From UKL13-2 sp044229235 (GTDB taxonomy: Bacteria > Pseudomonadota > Gammaproteobacteria > Burkholderiales > Usitatibacteraceae), in assembly GCA_044229235.1 (NCBI GenBank), contig JBGATH010000013.1, positions 1 to 64,000 on the forward strand: DNA of 64,000 nt, in the 5' to 3' direction. A model generated the notes under the pieces. That model made no database searches. It saw only the letters and a list, made by a program, of their open reading frames with translations, and was not told the origin of the DNA. The position numbers and the translations under genes were made by a program. Below are positions 36,049 through 44,448 of the stretch, piece after piece (the stretch's first letter is position 1; the number at the start of each line of letters is the position of its first letter).

Positions 36049-38631
36049 TCAGGTCTGGCTTCCGGCAAAGCGCGCGTAAAAAACTTTCTTGGCCAGTTCA
36101 GCCGCCACCACGTAGGCCAGCGTCAGGCCGATCATGGTCAGCAGCAGCGGTGCCGGCAGGGGCACGAAGCCGAAGATGGATGCGAACGGCAGGTAGGGGA
36201 TGGCGAGCGTGACGCCGATCACGATGGCCGTGGTGGCCATGAGCAGGTTGCCGGGACGGCTCTTGTAGAACGGCCGCCGTGTGCGCACCACCAGCGCGAT
36301 CACCAACTCGGTCAGCAGCGACTCGATGAACCAGCCGGTGCGAAAAGCCTCCGGCGCGGCCTGGAACACCCACAGCAGGGCGCCGAAGGTGAGGAAATCA
36401 AACAGCGAACTGACCAGGCCGAACAGCACCATGTAGTTACGGATGAAGATCGTGTCCCAGCGTCGTGGACGTGCCATCCACTCTTCGTCCACCCGGTCGC
36501 CGGCGATGGCCGCAGCCGGAATGTCGGAGAGGAAATTATTCAGCAGGATCTGCGAGGCCAGCAGGGGCAGGAACGGCAGGAACACCGAGGCCAGGGCCAT
36601 GCTGAACATGTTGCCGAAGTTGGCGCTGATGGTGGTGAGGATGTACTTGAGGGTGTTGGCAAAGGTCATGCGGCCTTCGTCGATGCCCGCGCGCAGGGTG
36701 CCCAGGTCCTGCCGCAGCAGCACGAAGTCGGCGGCATCCTTGGCGACATCGACGGCGGTGTCCACCGAGATGCCGACATCCGCCGTGTGCAGGGCCGCGG
36801 CGTCGTTGATGCCGTCACCCATGTAGCCGACCACGTGCCCGGTCTTTTGCAGGGCGAGGATGATGCGTTCCTTCTGGTTCGGGTCGACCTCGGCGAAGAC
36901 GCTGGTTTGCACCGCGGCATGCATCAGTGCTTCGTCGCTCAGGTCGTTCAATTCGCGCCCGGTAAGCAAACCGGTTACCGGCATGTTCACCGCCTCGGCG
37001 GCATGACGCGCCACGCGCCGGTTGTCGCCGGTGATCATCTTCACCTGCACGCCGCGCGCGGCCAGGTCGAGCAGGGTTTGCCGCGCATCCGGCTTTGGCG
37101 GATCGAGAAACAGCAGGAAACCCTCGAAGCACAGCGCGTGTTCATCGGCGCGCGAGAACGCACCGGCGCGGTTCTCCACGGGCTTGGCGGCGATGCCCAG
37201 CACCCGGTAGCCCTGCTCGCTCCACGTCCGGAAGCGCGCGTCGATCGCGGCGCATGCTGCAGCGTCCAGTGGCCCGATCGATGCGGCCTGCCGCAAGACG
37301 CTGCAGACATTGAGGACCTGCTCAAGCGCACCTTTGGTGACGAGGACGTGTGCGCCATTTTCCTCGGCAATCACCACCGACAGGCACTTGCGCACGAAGT
37401 CATACGGCACTTCATCGATCTTGCGCACGCCGCCGACCTCGATGCCGCCGGCGTGGGCGCTTTCGAGAATGGCGTCATCGAGCGCGTTGGTCAGGCCGGT
37501 CTGGAAAGTCGCATTGAGAAAGGCCAGCCGCAGCGTTGCCGACGACGCCTCGCCGGTCGCATCCAGGGCGGCGTCGAGCCGCACCACCCCTGCGGTCAAT
37601 GTGCCGGTCTTGTCGGTGCAGAGCACATCCATGCTGCCGAGGTTCTCGATCGCGTTGAGCCGCCGCACGATCACGCCGAGCTTGGCCATGCGCTTGGCGC
37701 CGTGCGAGAGCGTGATGCTGATGATGGCCGGCAGCAGTTCCGGGGTAAGCCCGACGGCCAGCGCCAGCGCGAACAGCAGTGAATCGATCGGCGGCTTGGC
37801 GAGCAGGATGTTGATGGCCAGCACGGCGACCACCATCACCAGCATGATGCGGGTGAGCAGGTAGCCGAAGCGCTGGATGCCACGCTCGAACTCGGTCAGC
37901 GCCGGACGCAATGCCAGCTTGCCGGCAATGCCGCCGAACACGCTGGTCGGCCCGGTGGACGTCACCAGCATGCGCGCCGTGCCGCTGCCCACACTGGTAC
38001 CCATGAAGACGCTGTTGCTGCGTTCGGCCAGCGCGGCATTCGCGGCCACCACGCCGGGTTGCTTTTCAACCGGGAAAGTTTCGCCGGTGAGCGTGGCCTG
38101 GTTGACGAAAAAGTCCCTGGCTTCCATCACCACGCCGTCGGCGGGAATGAGACTGCCCGCGGATAGCAGCACGATATCGCCCGGCACCACGCTGGCCGAT
38201 GGCAGCTGGATGGACTGGCCGTCGCGCAACACGCTGGCGTGAATGGTGACTCGCGAGCGCAGTTTCTCGATGGCGTGATGGGCCACGGTTTCCTGCACGA
38301 AACCGATGATGGTGCTGCCGAGCACGATCGCCAGCACCACGCCTGCATCGACCCATTCGGCGGCGATGAGCGAGATGACGGAGGCGAAAATCAGGATCAG
38401 GACCAGCGGGCTCTTGAACTGGTTGAGCAGCAGGCCGAAGGCGGTGGCCTGTTTGCGCGTATCCAGCGTGTTGCGCCCGAATCGCCTGAGCCTTGACCGC
38501 GCCGCGGCAGCACTGAGGCCGGCCGCGCTGGTGTGCAGGCTCTCCATGAGCTGCGCAAGCGGCAGGCTCCAGTACGCCGCCGGCGTGCTGACGGCGGTGC
38601 GATGTGCCGCTGTGGATGCGGGTCGAGGCAT
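36049..38631 (-). CDS. mgtA: Magnesium-translocating P-type ATPase (MgtA/MgtB, P3B)
   Basis: An 860-residue P-type ATPase. The phosphorylation site DKTGT is at Asp340, the actuator motif LTGE is at 181-184, and MgtA-type membrane motif VGLTPELLP is at 293-301. The hinge region (GYMGDGINDAAAL) and a C-terminal six-helix group follow. P3B pumps import Mg2+ at the cost of ATP. A GGAGG ribosome site lies 6 bases before the ATG. The gene stands alone, with tkt upstream on the same strand. An FNR box and -10 element just upstream suggest oxygen-linked rather than purely magnesium-linked control. Confidence 0.93.
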   Translation of the reverse strand: MPRPASTAAHRTAVSTPAAYWSLPLAQLMESLHTSAAGLSAAAARSRLRRFGRNTLDTRKQATAFGLLLNQFKSPLVLILIFASVISLIAAEWVDAGVVLAIVLGSTIIGFVQETVAHHAIEKLRSRVTIHASVLRDGQSIQLPSASVVPGDIVLLSAGSLIPADGVVMEARDFFVNQATLTGETFPVEKQPGVVAANAALAERSNSVFMGTSVGSGTARMLVTSTGPTSVFGGIAGKLALRPALTEFERGIQRFGYLLTRIMLVMVVAVLAINILLAKPPIDSLLFALALAVGLTPELLPAIISITLSHGAKRMAKLGVIVRRLNAIENLGSMDVLCTDKTGTLTAGVVRLDAALDATGEASSATLRLAFLNATFQTGLTNALDDAILESAHAGGIEVGGVRKIDEVPYDFVRKCLSVVIAEENGAHVLVTKGALEQVLNVCSVLRQAASIGPLDAAACAAIDARFRTWSEQGYRVLGIAAKPVENRAGAFSRADEHALCFEGFLLFLDPPKPDARQTLLDLAARGVQVKMITGDNRRVARHAAEAVNMPVTGLLTGRELNDLSDEALMHAAVQTSVFAEVDPNQKERIILALQKTGHVVGYMGDGINDAAALHTADVGISVDTAVDVAKDAADFVLLRQDLGTLRAGIDEGRMTFANTLKYILTTISANFGNMFSMALASVFLPFLPLLASQILLNNFLSDIPAAAIAGDRVDEEWMARPRRWDTIFIRNYMVLFGLVSSLFDFLTFGALLWVFQAAPEAFRTGWFIESLLTELVIALVVRTRRPFYKSRPGNLLMATTAIVIGVTLAIPYLPFASIFGFVPLPAPLLLTMIGLTLAYVVAAELAKKVFYARFAGSQT

Positions 38632-38649
38632 GAACTGCCTCCGGTTGGG

Positions 38650-38670
38650 CTCGCCCGCGGCGCGGGCGAG
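38650..38670 (-). promoter_or_regulatory. Leader hairpin of mgtA
   Basis: CTCGCCCGC-GCC-GCGGGCGAG is a perfect 9-bp stem ending 7 bases before the GGAGG site of mgtA. If transcription starts near 38675 it fills most of the leader and could limit translation or stabilise the message. Confidence 0.5.
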
Positions 38671-38682
38671 GGTTGCCCTCAG

Positions 38683-38723
38683 ACTGTATGCCGGTGCCCG
38701 CCGGCAGTATTGATTTTTATCAA
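38683..38723 (-). promoter_or_regulatory. FNR/ANR-type promoter of mgtA
   Basis: TTGATTTTTATCAA at 38710-38723 is a perfect match to the FNR consensus (TTGAT, four bases, ATCAA). On the minus strand a TACAGT -10 lies at 38683-38688; the two centres are 31 bases apart, the spacing of a class II FNR-activated promoter. Predicted start is near 38675. Confidence 0.65.
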
Positions 38724-38812
38724 CGCCCGCCGGCCGCCTGGCCGATCCTCACGCGGTGCGCGCGCGGCCCCGGAAAACCTGCCGAAAAATTCCTGCCTGT
38801 GGCGCGGCGAAT

Positions 38813-40825
38813 CTAGCCGGCGAAGGCTTTGACAGCAGAGACCAGCGCCTCGGCGGTAATGCCGAAATGCTTGTACAGCACGCCGGCCGGCGCAGACTCG
38901 CCGAAGCTATCGATACCGATCACGGCGCCTTCCAGTCCGACGTATTTGCGCCAGTAGTCAGTGATGCCGGCCTCGATCGCCACACGCGGCACGCCCTTGG
39001 GCAGCACGCTGTCGCGGTAGGCGGCATCCTGCTTGTCGAACACGCAGGTGGAAGGCATCGACACCACGCGCACGAAGATGCCTTGTTCGGCCAGCGTTTT
39101 TTGTGCATCCATTGCCAGCGAGACTTCGGTGCCGGTGGCGATGATGACTGCCTTGAGTGCGCCGGCTTCCTTCGACAGCACGTAGCCGCCGCGCGCGACA
39201 TTGGCCAGCGTGGCGGCATCGCGCTTCTGGAACGGCGAGTTCTGCCGCGAGAATACCAGGCATGTCGGGCCGTCCTTGCGTTGCACCGCGCGCGCCCACG
39301 CGGCCGCGGCTTCCACCGTATCGCAAGGCCGCCACACGTCCATGTTGGGAATGATGCGCAACGAGGCCACGTGTTCCACCGACTGGTGGGTGGGACCGTC
39401 TTCGCCGAGGCCGATGGAGTCGTGTGTGAATACAGAGATGTTGCGCAGCTTCATGAGCGCGGCCATGCGCAGCGCATTGCGCGAGTAGTCGCTGAAGGTC
39501 AGGAAGGTGCCGGTGTAGGGAATCAGGCCGCCGTGCAGGGCGATGCCGTTGGCGATCGCCGTCATGCCGAATTCGCGCACGCCATAGGAAATGTAGTTGC
39601 CGCCTTGCTTGGCTGATATGGCCTTGGTGCCGCTCCAGTTGGTGAGGTTGGAGCCGGTCAGATCGGCCGAGCCGCCGATGAATTCCGGCAGCACCGGCGC
39701 CAGGCCCTCGATGGCCAGTTGTGACGCCTTGCGGGTGGCAACCGTCTCTGCCTTGTCGTTGGCTTTGGCGATCAGCGTCCCGACCGTTTCGGCAAAGCCG
39801 GCCGGCAGTTCGCCGGCCATGCGGCGCGTGAATTCCGCGGCGCGCTCGGGATATTGCTGCGCATAGGCGGCAAACGTGGCCTGCCACTGCGCTTCCAGCG
39901 CGGCGCCCTTGTGGGTGGCATCCCAGGCGTCGTAGATATCCTGCGGAATCTCGAACGGCGCATGCGTCCAGCCCAGCGCCTCGCGGGTGGCGGCGACTTC
40001 CTTTTCACCCAGCGCGGCACCGTGGACCTTGTCGGTGCCGGCCAGGTTGGGCGAGCCCTTGCCGATCACGGTCTTGCAGCAGATCAGCGTGGGTCGTTTG
40101 CTGGCGGCCTTGGCGGCAGCAATGGCCGCCTCAACCTGTTTCGGATCGTGACCGTCCACGTCGGCAATCACCTGCCAGCCGTACGCCTCGAATCGCCGCG
40201 GCGTGTTGTCGGTGAACCAGCCCACCACCTTGCCGTCGATGGAAATGCCGTTGTCGTCGTAGAAGGCGATGAGCTTGCCCAGTTCCAGGGTACCGGCCAG
40301 CGAACAGGCCTCGTGCGAGATGCCTTCCATGACGCAGCCGTCGCCAAGGAAAACATAGGTGTGGTGATCGACGATATTGAGACCTTCAGCGTTGAACGTG
40401 CGCGCCAGTTCACGCTCGGCGATGGCCATACCGACGGCATTGCTGAGGCCCTGCCCCAGCGGGCCGGTGGTGGTTTCCACGCCGGGCGTCACGCCGGTTT
40501 CGGGATGTCCCGCGGTGCGCGAATGCAATTGGCGGAAGTTGCGAAGCTCTTCCATCGGCAGGTCGTAGCCGGTCAGGTGCAGCAGCGAATAGATCAGCAT
40601 CGATCCGTGGCCGTTGGAGAGCACGAAACGGTCTCGATCCGGCCAACGCGGGTTTTTCGGGTTGTGCCGAAGGTGGCCACGCCACAGCACCTCCGCGATG
40701 TCGGCCATGCCCATGGGCGCGCCGGGGTGGCCGGAATTGGCCTTCTGGATGGCGTCCATCGACAGGGCGCGGATGGCATTGGCAAGCGTGGCGTGCGACA
40801 GGGAAGAGGCGTGGGTGGCGGACAT
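38813..40825 (-). CDS. tkt: Transketolase
   Basis: A 670-residue thiamine-diphosphate enzyme of the pentose phosphate and Calvin pathways. It has the N-terminal NSGHPGAPMGMADIAEVLW, GQGLSNAVGMAIAE, the thiamine motif LGDGCVMEGISHEA, and later FMTHDSIGLGEDGPTHQ-type segment (VFTHDSIGLGEDGPTHQSVEH). Length and motifs are standard. The ATG at 40825 is chosen because transketolase homology starts just after it; the longer open frame has no support. It transcribes divergently from speD across a 170-base gap, and lies downstream of nothing else, so it appears to be a single-gene unit. Confidence 0.95.
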   Translation of the reverse strand: MSATHASSLSHATLANAIRALSMDAIQKANSGHPGAPMGMADIAEVLWRGHLRHNPKNPRWPDRDRFVLSNGHGSMLIYSLLHLTGYDLPMEELRNFRQLHSRTAGHPETGVTPGVETTTGPLGQGLSNAVGMAIAERELARTFNAEGLNIVDHHTYVFLGDGCVMEGISHEACSLAGTLELGKLIAFYDDNGISIDGKVVGWFTDNTPRRFEAYGWQVIADVDGHDPKQVEAAIAAAKAASKRPTLICCKTVIGKGSPNLAGTDKVHGAALGEKEVAATREALGWTHAPFEIPQDIYDAWDATHKGAALEAQWQATFAAYAQQYPERAAEFTRRMAGELPAGFAETVGTLIAKANDKAETVATRKASQLAIEGLAPVLPEFIGGSADLTGSNLTNWSGTKAISAKQGGNYISYGVREFGMTAIANGIALHGGLIPYTGTFLTFSDYSRNALRMAALMKLRNISVFTHDSIGLGEDGPTHQSVEHVASLRIIPNMDVWRPCDTVEAAAAWARAVQRKDGPTCLVFSRQNSPFQKRDAATLANVARGGYVLSKEAGALKAVIIATGTEVSLAMDAQKTLAEQGIFVRVVSMPSTCVFDKQDAAYRDSVLPKGVPRVAIEAGITDYWRKYVGLEGAVIGIDSFGESAPAGVLYKHFGITAEALVSAVKAFAG

Positions 40826-40914
40826 GTGGGGGCTGGGGCGGGCGGTTGGGGAGAATCCGGGGACGGGCGGCTGCGCGGCAGGCCACAGCAGCAAGCGGCC
40901 GGTCGCAGCGAGAT

Positions 40915-40965
40915 TATAATTTAGCCCCCTCACCTCCTGCGTGTTTTGTTTGTTGCAAACGCAGG
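40915..40965 (+). promoter_or_regulatory. Candidate -10 and leader hairpin of the speD operon
   Basis: TATAAT at 40915-40920 is a perfect -10 but no clear -35 is seen. A 7-bp stem (CCTGCGT at 40936-40942 with ACGCAGG at 40959-40965) follows in the leader. Its relation to polyamine control of speD is speculative. Confidence 0.35.
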
Positions 40966-40995
40966 AAACAAGAACATCCAAAAGGAAATCGCCTC

Positions 40996-41415
40996 ATGAA
41001 GGGCCTGCACATCATTGGCGACCTGTACAACTGCGCACCCGGGGACACTCTCTGCTCCGCCGGCCACCTGCGCAAGCTCAGCATTGACGCCTGCCGCCGG
41101 GTCGGCCTGACGGTGCTGGGCGAGCATTTCTACCAGTTTGACGGCGTCGATGCCACCCAAGCCGGCGGCGCCACCGGCGCCGTAGTTCTGGCTGAGTCGC
41201 ACCTTGCGATTCACACCTGGCCGGAGCGCAGCCAGGCGACGCTCGACGTTTATGTCTGCAATGTCACTGCCGACAACAGCCGGAAAGCCGAGCAGCTTTA
41301 CCAAGCGATGATCGATGCGCTTCAACCTGAGGATGTTCTGGCGCAGCGCATCTGGCGCGGCCGGGACCTGCCGGCGGGTCTTGCAGCGGCCCCCGCCGTG
41401 GCCGCAGCCGCCTGA
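40996..41415 (+). CDS. speD: S-adenosylmethionine decarboxylase proenzyme (bacterial short type)
   Basis: Makes decarboxylated AdoMet, the aminopropyl donor for spermidine. The 139-residue proenzyme carries the self-cleavage site between Glu67 and Ser68 (LAESHLAIHTWPE); Ser68 becomes the pyruvoyl group, and His73 is conserved. The short prokaryotic class of this enzyme is typical of this size. The C-terminal tail is alanine-rich and short. AAAGGAA precedes the ATG. It begins a plus-strand group of five genes and its stop codon lies 7 bases before speE's GTG. Confidence 0.95.
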   Translation: MKGLHIIGDLYNCAPGDTLCSAGHLRKLSIDACRRVGLTVLGEHFYQFDGVDATQAGGATGAVVLAESHLAIHTWPERSQATLDVYVCNVTADNSRKAEQLYQAMIDALQPEDVLAQRIWRGRDLPAGLAAAPAVAAAA

Positions 41416-41422
41416 GGACCTC

Positions 41423-42277
41423 GTGGCCATCGCCGAGCGCTTGTACGAGAAGCTGACCGACAGCGCGGGCATGGTTTTCGACGGCGTACGCATCGATGCG
41501 CTGCAAACGGCGTTTCAGCTGATCGAGGTGTACGAGACGCCCGACTTCGGCAAACTGATGCGCATCGATGGCGCCAACATGACCAGCGAGCGCGACGAGT
41601 TCTTCTATCACGAGAACCTGGTGCACCCACCGGCCCTGGCGCATCCGGCGCCGAGGCGGGTGCTGGTCATCGGCGGTGGTGACGGCGGCGCGGTGGAAGA
41701 ACTGTTGAAGCACCCGAGCGTGGAGCGGGTGGTGCTGGCCGAACTCGATGCCGGGGTCATCGACATTGCCCGGCGCCATTTCGCGGTGGTGCATGGCGGC
41801 GCGCTGGATGATCCCCGCGTGGAGATCCGCATCGGCGACGGCATGGAACTGGTGCGCAATACGGCAGAACGCTTCGACCTGATTTATCTCGACCTGACCG
41901 ATCCGGGCGGACCGGCGGATGCGCTCTATTCGCCGCCGTTTTTTGCCGATTGCAAACGCGCGCTGGCGGCAGGCGGCGCCCTGGTGCTGCACATCGGCTC
42001 GCCCTTCTTCCACGCAGACCGCGTCAGCGCCAGCCTGCACAATCTGCGCGCCGTATTCGCGCTTGCATCGCCCTGGTTCGTGCACATCCCGGTCTATGGG
42101 GCGACGTGGGGCTTTGCCTGCGCATCAGAAACAATCGATGTGGCGTCGCTGTCGCGACAGGAAATCACATCGCGGCTTCGGCAACGCGGAATCGGCCACC
42201 TGCAGTTTTATGACGCCGAAACTCACGCGGGGATGTTTGCCCATCCGGCCTGTCTGCGGCGATTGGTCGCACCCTGA
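41423..42277 (+). CDS. speE: Spermidine synthase
   Basis: Aminopropyltransferase making spermidine from putrescine and decarboxylated AdoMet. The 284-residue protein has the AdoMet-fold motif VLVIGGGDGGAVEELLKHP, an ELD acidic strand end, DDPRVEIRIGDG and the catalytic region IYLDLTDPGGPAD. Usual members have DxTDP here, as seen. The GTG start at 41423 follows GAGGA 5 bases away and overlaps the end region of speD, so coupling is likely; longer in-frame starts read through the speD sequence and are rejected. Confidence 0.93.
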   Translation: MAIAERLYEKLTDSAGMVFDGVRIDALQTAFQLIEVYETPDFGKLMRIDGANMTSERDEFFYHENLVHPPALAHPAPRRVLVIGGGDGGAVEELLKHPSVERVVLAELDAGVIDIARRHFAVVHGGALDDPRVEIRIGDGMELVRNTAERFDLIYLDLTDPGGPADALYSPPFFADCKRALAAGGALVLHIGSPFFHADRVSASLHNLRAVFALASPWFVHIPVYGATWGFACASETIDVASLSRQEITSRLRQRGIGHLQFYDAETHAGMFAHPACLRRLVAP

Positions 42278-42356
42278 GGGGTTCCGGTCGCAACGCCGAA
42301 ACACCCGCGCCGCGGTTTGTTAAGATGACCGTTCGTTTCGTTTCGAAAGTACCGAA

Positions 42357-42686
42357 ATGCTGAAGCGCGCTCGCAAATCCAGTTCGACTGTGACCCTGGT
42401 GTTGATCGGTGCCGCCGCTCTGGGCGGCCTCACCGGGTGTTCCAAGGAGGAAGTTCGCCGTGACGTGTACGCCAGCAAGGCGGATTGTCTGGCGGATTGG
42501 GGCAACACGCCTGCCGATTGCGAGCCGGCGTACGATCGCCCGACCGGCAACGGCCACGTCACTCACTATTACGGCCGGCCCTACACCTACACCGGCTCGA
42601 CGGCGTCACGCTCCGGCAGGACCATAGGCAGCAGCACCGTCAGCCGCGGCGGCTTCGGCAGCAGCGGCCACTCGGCTTCGGGCTGA
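42357..42686 (+). CDS. YjfM/YgiB-like DUF1190 lipoprotein
   Basis: A 109-residue small lipoprotein: signal segment with lipobox (LGGLTGC), then a cysteine-containing VYASKADCLADWGNTPADCEP segment and a Ser/Gly-rich tail (SRGGFGSSGHS). This is the DUF1190 pattern of YgiB and YjfM, small proteins encoded beside ATP-grasp YgiC/YjfC genes in enterobacteria. The same arrangement follows here (next gene starts 81 bases on). The function is unknown. The gene could also be an unrelated small lipoprotein, but neighbour order supports the call. Confidence 0.78.
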   Translation: MLKRARKSSSTVTLVLIGAAALGGLTGCSKEEVRRDVYASKADCLADWGNTPADCEPAYDRPTGNGHVTHYYGRPYTYTGSTASRSGRTIGSSTVSRGGFGSSGHSASG

Positions 42687-42767
42687 GATGGTCCGCATGT
42701 CGCCGCGCACACCCCCCGCCGCCGCATTCGCCACACTGACTCGCTGGCGACTCTCCTCGTGCGCACC

Positions 42768-43907
42768 ATGAAGCGTATCGACTGCATCCCGCGTCCGGAC
42801 TGGCCAAGGAAAATGGAGGAACTCGGTTTTTCGTTCCATTCCATCGATGGCATCTACTGGGACGAACGCGCGGCCTACGTGTTCACCGCAGAGGAAATCA
42901 ACAAGCTGGAAACGGCCACCAATGACCTGCACCAGATGTGCATCGATGCAGCCGGCAGCGTCATCAAGTCCGGCGATTATTCGCGCTTCGCCATCCCGCC
43001 CGAATTCATCACCATGGTCGAACGGTCGTGGAACGATGACGAGGCCACCCTGTTCGGACGTTTTGATTTTTCATGGGACGGCCACGGCGCGCCCAAGATG
43101 CTGGAATACAACGCCGATACGCCGACTTCGCTCATCGAGGCCAGCGTCGCGCAGTGGTACTGGCTGCAGGAAGTGATCGTGCCGGGCAAGCCGATGGCCG
43201 ACCAGTTCAACAGCCTGCACGAGAAGCTGATCGAGCGCTGGAAGGAAATCGTGGAGGAGCTGCCGGACAAGGTGGTGTACTTCACCTGCATCGGCGAATC
43301 GGAAGAGGATGTCGGCAACCTGGACTACCTGTGCGACGTCGCCACCCAGGCCGGCGTGGAGACGCGCTACATCGACATCACCGATATTGGCTGGGATGCC
43401 GTGGCCAAGAAGTTCGCCGACACCGCCAACACCGAGATACGCACGCTGTTCAAGCTCTACCCCTGGGAATGGATGGTGCGCGAAGCCTTCGGCATGAATC
43501 TGATCAAGAGCGACATGCGGGTGATCGAGCCGGCGTGGAAGATGCTGCTGTCGAACAAGGCCATCCTGCCGGTGCTGTGGCAGCTGTTTCCGGATCACCC
43601 CAACCTGCTGCCGGCGTATTACGAGCCGCAGAAATTCGCCGCTGATTACGTGAAGAAGCCGATCCTGTCGCGCGAGGGGGCCAACGTCACCATCAAGACC
43701 GACAAGGGCATCATCGACATTCCCGGCGAATACGGTGCCGAGGGATTCATTTACCAGGGCTATCACCCGCTACCGGTTTACGCGGGCAGCCACACCGTCA
43801 TCGGCAGCTGGATCGTCGGCGACGAGGCCGCCGGCATGGGCATTCGCGAAGACGAATCGCCCGTCACCAAGAACACCAGCCGTTTTTTGCCGCACTACTT
43901 CGAATGA
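42768..43907 (+). CDS. Glutathionylspermidine synthase-family ATP-grasp ligase (YjfC/YgiC-like)
   Basis: A 379-residue ATP-grasp ligase. Conserved segments include FSWDGHGAPKMLEYNADTP and LYPWEWMVREAFG, then KPILSREGANVTI and a carboxy-terminal GSHTVIGSWIVGDEAAGMGIREDE block. It matches the synthetase part of glutathionylspermidine synthase and lacks the N-terminal amidase domain of the E. coli Gss enzyme. YjfC/YgiC homologues join a carboxylate to an amine, but their true substrates are unsettled. The location immediately after speD-speE supports a polyamine as substrate; this is inference. The ATG at 42768 is preferred to an in-frame GTG at 42759. Confidence 0.86.
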   Translation: MKRIDCIPRPDWPRKMEELGFSFHSIDGIYWDERAAYVFTAEEINKLETATNDLHQMCIDAAGSVIKSGDYSRFAIPPEFITMVERSWNDDEATLFGRFDFSWDGHGAPKMLEYNADTPTSLIEASVAQWYWLQEVIVPGKPMADQFNSLHEKLIERWKEIVEELPDKVVYFTCIGESEEDVGNLDYLCDVATQAGVETRYIDITDIGWDAVAKKFADTANTEIRTLFKLYPWEWMVREAFGMNLIKSDMRVIEPAWKMLLSNKAILPVLWQLFPDHPNLLPAYYEPQKFAADYVKKPILSREGANVTIKTDKGIIDIPGEYGAEGFIYQGYHPLPVYAGSHTVIGSWIVGDEAAGMGIREDESPVTKNTSRFLPHYFE

Positions 43908-43917
43908 GGAACCGCAC

Positions 43918-44334
43918 ATGACCCAATTGCACATCATGGAATCCTTCGGTGGCTTCGACGATTTCCTGCTCTATCTCGCCATTTCCAGTGTGTTGCTGGC
44001 CGTATTCGTCACCATCTACGTGAGGATCACGCCTTACCGGGAAATTGCGCTTATCCGCGACAACAACATGGCCGCGGCGTTCAGCCTGTCCGGCACCGTG
44101 CTGGGCATGGTCATCCCGCTGGCCAACGCGGTTGAATACAGCGTGAGCCCGGTCGACATGGCGATCTGGGGATTCATTGCGCTGGGCATCCAGTTGCTGG
44201 TGTTCGTGATCGCGCGCATCGCCTTGCCCAATATTGCCGTGGACATTCCGGCCGGAAAGACGGCACCGGGATTTTTTCTGGGCGTGATTTCGGTGGCGGC
44301 CGGCGTGTTGAATGCGGCGTGCATGACGTACTGA
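43918..44334 (+). CDS. DUF350 inner-membrane protein (YjfL-like)
   Basis: A 138-residue protein with about four membrane helices (FLLYLAISSVLLAVFVTIYV, AAFSLSGTVLGMVIPLANAV, and two more) matching DUF350/YjfL. In E. coli the yjfIJKLMC operon carries YjfJ (PspA-like), YjfL (DUF350), YjfM (DUF1190) and YjfC (ATP-grasp) together. Here the ATP-grasp ligase, DUF1190 lipoprotein and DUF350 protein are linked to speD-speE. The gene follows 10 bases after the ligase stop and ends the group. Confidence 0.83.
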   Translation: MTQLHIMESFGGFDDFLLYLAISSVLLAVFVTIYVRITPYREIALIRDNNMAAAFSLSGTVLGMVIPLANAVEYSVSPVDMAIWGFIALGIQLLVFVIARIALPNIAVDIPAGKTAPGFFLGVISVAAGVLNAACMTY

Positions 44335-44366
44335 AAGGTTCCGCACCGTTCAAAGCTTCGCAAGGG

Positions 44367-44430
44367 GAGCCCCAGCATTGGCGCGCCTTCCAGACCGAAA
44401 TGCCGCCAGAAACCGCGCCAATGCTGGATC
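44367..44430. repeat. Dispersed 66-bp palindromic element, copy 6
   Basis: GAGCCCCAGCATTGGCGCG on the left and GCGCCAATGCTGGATC on the right, with AAATGCC in the centre. It lies between two convergent genes (DUF350 and inositol phosphatase family). Confidence 0.83.
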
Positions 44431-44448
44431 TACACCATCAAGTGCGGG

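Noticed and set aside
36022..37782. A 586-residue open frame antisense to mgtA
   Set aside because: It lacks domain motifs and has antisense-type composition; the minus strand encodes a complete P-type ATPase.
40936..40965. A SAM or polyamine riboswitch upstream of speD
   Set aside because: Only a short 7-bp stem is visible; the conserved core features of known riboswitches are not seen.
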